From Kluyvera sp046569695 (GTDB lineage: Bacteria > Pseudomonadota > Gammaproteobacteria > Enterobacterales > Enterobacteriaceae), in NCBI RefSeq assembly GCF_046569695.1, contig NZ_JBKHUI010000024.1, positions 4,452 through 68,451 on the forward strand: a DNA stretch of 64,000 nt, given 5' to 3'. The translations under genes and the position numbers were made by a program. A model generated the notes under the pieces. It ran no database searches and was not told where the DNA came from. It saw nothing but the letters and a program-made list of their open reading frames with translations. Shown here piece after piece: positions 60,982 to 64,000 of the stretch (positions are counted from its first letter, which is position 1; every line of letters begins with the position of its first letter).

Positions 60982-62500
60982 GGTTTACGTCAATCACATC
61001 CGGGTTAACAACACGCCGTAGCGTGGAAAAGAGGTCTGTCGCGAGCATACCGCGGGAGCCATAGCGCGCTGCCAGGTCATCGGCGGCTGCACCGTGGGCG
61101 ATACACCCTGCGCACGCTGCATCATACGGCGATAATGCCTGCCCCAGCAATGCGCCGATGATGCCCGAAAGCACATCGCCCATTCCGCCGCTGGCCATGC
61201 CGGCATTTCCCGCATCAATAATTCCGATCGCGCCCTGCTCATCCGCCACGACCGTACCGGCACCTTTCAGCACCACTGCGCCGCCGTACCGTTTTACCAG
61301 ACGCTGCGCAGAAAGTAAGCGATCGTTCTCGATGTCTGTCACTCGACAATTGAGCAGCCGTGCGGCTTCGCCGGGGTGCGGCGTGATCACGCGATTGTGA
61401 CGTTTATCCGGATTGATTGCCAGTAGGTTAAGCGCATCGGCATCCCACAGGGTAGGTTTGCGGAAATTGTCGATTTTGCGCAGCGCCTGTTTGCCCCATT
61501 CAGCCTGCCCCAGACCGGGGCCAATCACGATAGCATCCGCCCATTCCAGCGCCTCATCGAGCGTCTGCGGCGTCAATTCGTGCACCATCAGCTCAGGCCG
61601 GGCGGTAATAATCGGCGCGACGTTTTCAGCTCGAGTCAGCACCCGCACCAGCCCCGCACCGGCTCGTAATGCCGCCTCACCGGTCATACGGATAGCGCCA
61701 GCAGTACCATGATCGCCGCCGATCACCACCAGGCGTCCGTGATCGCCTTTGTGCGACGTTGGGCGGCGCGGCGCAAACCACTGGATCAACTGTGAAGCAT
61801 CAAATCGATGAATGTTGGTGTGCTGAGTTGCCAGCCAGGCATCGAGACCCAGCGTATCGTGGTGCAGATGCCCGACAACATCACGCGCCTTGCCGGTCAG
61901 TAAACCGGGTTTTAGGGCAATAAAGGTGACGGTGTGAGCGGCCTGGATAACCGCGCCGGGCGTCGTGCCGGTCTGGGCATTCAGCCCGGAGGGAATATCC
62001 AGCGCGATAATCGGTGCCGGGAAGGCGTTAGCCCGCGCAATCAGGTTTGCGACGTTTTCGCGCGGCGCGCTTTGTAGCCCGGTGCCGAGCAGACCATCAA
62101 TAATCAGGTCAGTATCCTGTGGCCAATCCGCATCCGCCGGGTAAATCTCACCGCCCACCGCGCGCCACGCCTCTCGAGCAGCCTGCGCCTCTTCCGGCAG
62201 CGGCTTCTCGCTGGCGATTGCCAGCAGCGTCACCTGAATGCCGGCAGCCTGCGCCAGACGCGCAACCTCGTAACCATCACCACCGTTATTGCCGTGCCCG
62301 CAGAGGACAATCCAGCGCCGGGTAGCAGGATACGCGGCACGCGCGAGGTTAAACGCCGCTTCGCCCGCGCGCTGCATTAAGGTGTAAAGGGAAAGCCCGA
62401 GGCTCTGCGCCGCCGTTTTTTCAGCGCGACGCAGGTCATCCGCAGGCCAAATGGAGTGTGGTATACTTTGGGGGTTACTCGTCAATGTATGGTCCGTCAT
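60974..62500 (-). CDS. nnr: Bifunctional NAD(P)HX epimerase/dehydratase Nnr
   Basis: Nnr repairs hydrated NADH and NADPH. An N-terminal YjeF epimerase domain (GHGNNGGDGYEVARL) is followed by a C-terminal ADP-dependent dehydratase domain (GDHGRLVVIGGDHGTAGA, ITPHPGEAARLL, NAGMASGGMGDVLSG). The start at 62500 gives 508 residues. The ATG shares the palindrome CATG with the divergent queG start codon, so each gene's promoter must lie within or beyond the other's coding sequence. Confidence 0.95.
   Translation of the reverse strand: MTDHTLTSNPQSIPHSIWPADDLRRAEKTAAQSLGLSLYTLMQRAGEAAFNLARAAYPATRRWIVLCGHGNNGGDGYEVARLAQAAGIQVTLLAIASEKPLPEEAQAAREAWRAVGGEIYPADADWPQDTDLIIDGLLGTGLQSAPRENVANLIARANAFPAPIIALDIPSGLNAQTGTTPGAVIQAAHTVTFIALKPGLLTGKARDVVGHLHHDTLGLDAWLATQHTNIHRFDASQLIQWFAPRRPTSHKGDHGRLVVIGGDHGTAGAIRMTGEAALRAGAGLVRVLTRAENVAPIITARPELMVHELTPQTLDEALEWADAIVIGPGLGQAEWGKQALRKIDNFRKPTLWDADALNLLAINPDKRHNRVITPHPGEAARLLNCRVTDIENDRLLSAQRLVKRYGGAVVLKGAGTVVADEQGAIGIIDAGNAGMASGGMGDVLSGIIGALLGQALSPYDAACAGCIAHGAAADDLAARYGSRGMLATDLFSTLRRVVNPDVIDVNHD
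62462..62467 (+). promoter_or_regulatory. Likely -10 hexamer of the queG promoter inside nnr
   Basis: TATACT lies 32 nt before the queG start codon and within the 5' coding part of nnr on the other strand. No good -35 is visible at the right spacing. Confidence 0.45.
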
Positions 62501-63638
62501 GTCACAGCCCCTCGATCTCAATCAATTAGCGCAACAAATCAAACAATGGGGCACCGAACTGGGTTTTCAGCAGGTCGGCATCACCGATACCGATCTCAGC
62601 GCCTCCGAGCCCAAACTGCAGGCATGGCTGGATAAACAATATCACGGCGAGATGGAATGGATGGCGCGTCACGGTATGATGCGCGCGCGTCCGCACGAAC
62701 TGCAGCCCGGTACGCTCCGGGTGATTAGCGTTCGCATGAACTATCTTCCCGCCAATGCGGCCTTTGCCAGCACGCTGAAAAATCCCGATCTAGGTTACGT
62801 CAGCCGTTATGCCCTGGGGCGTGATTATCATAAGCTGTTGCGTAATCGCCTTAAAAAGCTCGGCGAAATGATTCAGGAACAGTGCGTCTCGCTGAATTTT
62901 AGACCGTTTGTCGACTCTGCGCCTATTCTTGAGCGTCCGCTAGCGGAAAAAGCCGGGATTGGCTGGACAGGTAAGCACTCACTGATCCTCAACCGCGATG
63001 CCGGATCGTTCTTTTTCCTCGGCGAACTGCTGGTTGATATTCCTCTGCCCACCGATCAACCGGTGGCCGAAGAGTGCGGGCGCTGCGTGGCCTGCATGAC
63101 CATCTGCCCCACCGGCGCCATCGTCGAGCCCTACACCGTCGACGCCCGCCGCTGTATCTCGTATCTGACCATCGAGCTTGAAGGCGCCATTCCGGAAGAA
63201 TTTCGTCCACTATTGGGCAATCGTATTTACGGCTGCGACGACTGCCAGCTAATCTGCCCGTGGAACCGCTTCTCACAGCTGACCGATGAAGCTGATTTCA
63301 GCCCGCGCAAGGCGCTGCATGCTCCTGAACTTATCGAGCTGTTCGCTTGGAACGAAGCCCATTTCCTGAAGGTGACGGAAGGTTCGGCCATTCGCCGCAT
63401 CGGCCACCTGCGTTGGCTGCGAAATATCGCCGTTGCGCTGGGTAACGCACCGTGGAGCGAGGCAACGCTAAACGCGCTGGAGAGTCGACGAGGTGAGCAC
63501 CCACTACTTGATGAACACATTGAATGGGCGGTAGCGCAGCAAATCACGCGTCGAAATGAGAGTGTGGTTGAGGTGCAGTTACCGAAGAAACAGCGTCTGG
63601 TGAGAGTGGTGGAAAAAGGGCTACCGCGCGATGCGTGA
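62499..63638 (+). CDS. queG: Epoxyqueuosine reductase QueG
   Basis: QueG is a cobalamin-dependent iron-sulfur enzyme that makes the last reduction in queuosine tRNA biosynthesis. The start MSQPLDLNQLAQ gives 379 residues. Two [4Fe-4S] sites are visible: CGRCVACMTICPTGAI with a further cysteine in RRCISYL, and CDDCQLICPWN. A HEAT-like C-terminal part follows. The ribosome-binding site is weak. It diverges from nnr, with start codons sharing bases 62499-62500. Confidence 0.96.
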   Translation: MSQPLDLNQLAQQIKQWGTELGFQQVGITDTDLSASEPKLQAWLDKQYHGEMEWMARHGMMRARPHELQPGTLRVISVRMNYLPANAAFASTLKNPDLGYVSRYALGRDYHKLLRNRLKKLGEMIQEQCVSLNFRPFVDSAPILERPLAEKAGIGWTGKHSLILNRDAGSFFFLGELLVDIPLPTDQPVAEECGRCVACMTICPTGAIVEPYTVDARRCISYLTIELEGAIPEEFRPLLGNRIYGCDDCQLICPWNRFSQLTDEADFSPRKALHAPELIELFAWNEAHFLKVTEGSAIRRIGHLRWLRNIAVALGNAPWSEATLNALESRRGEHPLLDEHIEWAVAQQITRRNESVVEVQLPKKQRLVRVVEKGLPRDA

Positions 63639-63639
63639 T

Positions 63640-63819
63640 ATATTCACAGCCTGTGAGTAAAAATAAAAAGACATTGCGTTTCAACACGCCAAAGTTCGTC
63701 AAGCGATCTCGCTAACATTTTGAAATGATATATCTTGTTATAATTCAACAAGTTAACAAAAACTGTAAAAATCCAGAAAACATTAGCGCACGAAGAACGT
63801 GATAACAGCCTGTGGATAA
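63640..63819. other. DnaA-box cluster, datA-like
   Basis: Three DnaA-box-like 9-mers lie in the gap between queG and the glycine tRNA: ATATTCACA (63640-63648, plus), TTACTCACA (63660-63652, minus) and a perfect TTATCCACA (63819-63811, minus). In E. coli the DnaA-titrating, DnaA-ATP-hydrolysis site datA lies in this neighbourhood, beside the glyVXY tRNAs. The gap (63639-63907) is A+T rich and holds no credible gene. Confidence 0.6.
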
Positions 63820-63907
63820 CTCTGTTTACAAGAGTATTTCAGAAACGAAAAAAACAACCTCAATGGCTTAATGCATTGTGGAAGTATTTTTGTTTTGGAA
63901 GAAAATT

Positions 63908-63983
<76 letters not shown>

Positions 63984-64000
63984 TTGGGTGTGTCTACTGC

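Overview
This window is a chromosomal segment of an enteric bacterium of the family Enterobacteriaceae. Gene content, gene order and protein sequences follow the Escherichia coli region that runs from the galactofuranose transporter (ytfQR), ppa and tamAB through the ula regulon to rnr-nsrR-purA-hflKCX-hfq-miaA-mutL-amiB-queG and a glycine tRNA. The many REP/BIME palindromes with the GTAGGCC(G/T)GATAA core also point to this family. Several features differ from E. coli K-12: an inserted sugar locus, a chemoreceptor beside ytfE, and nudI beside cycA. These suggest an Enterobacter/Lelliottia/Leclercia/Klebsiella-like genome, but the species cannot be fixed from this sequence.

Layout. Bases 1-9800 hold ytfR (cut by the window edge), ytfQ, ppa, ytfP, tamB, tamA and msrA. 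Bases 9792-17132 are an accessory catabolic locus absent from the E. coli K-12 order: a LacI-type regulator, divergent from four consecutive Gfo/Idh/MocA-fold oxidoreductase genes and a GPH-type sugar symporter gene. Bases 17146-33722 return to the shared backbone: paeA/ytfL, ytfK, ytfJ, cysQ, cpdB, ytfH, qorB, an AraC-type regulator, ytfF, a chemoreceptor with a sigma-28-like promoter, ytfE with a near-perfect NsrR operator, nudI, cycA, fklB, ytfB and a second DMT transporter. Bases 33869-35410 are the rpsF-priB-rpsR-rplI ribosomal operon with its S6:S18-type leader. Bases 35646-44508 are the L-ascorbate (ula) regulon, flanked by three small DUF1471 genes (yjfY, bsmA, yjfN). Bases 44569-63638 are aidB and the long minus-strand housekeeping run ending at queG. 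The final stretch holds DnaA-box-like sequences that fit datA, and a tRNA-Gly(GCC).

How the genes work together. UlaABC imports and phosphorylates L-ascorbate, UlaG opens the lactone, UlaD/E/F convert the product to a pentulose phosphate, and UlaR controls both divergent units through a repeated 25-nt site. NsrR (49751-50176) is the nitric-oxide sensor whose operator lies in front of ytfE at 28071-28093. TamA/TamB form an envelope assembly machine. RlmB, RNase R, Hfq, HflX, MiaA, QueG and TsaE act on RNA, tRNA or ribosomes.

The most open biology is the 9.8-17.1 kb locus. Its genes predict uptake and redox remodelling of a glycoside or unusual sugar, but no kinase, aldolase or classical hydrolase is present. 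One of the four oxidoreductases departs from the family's nucleotide-binding and EKP motifs.
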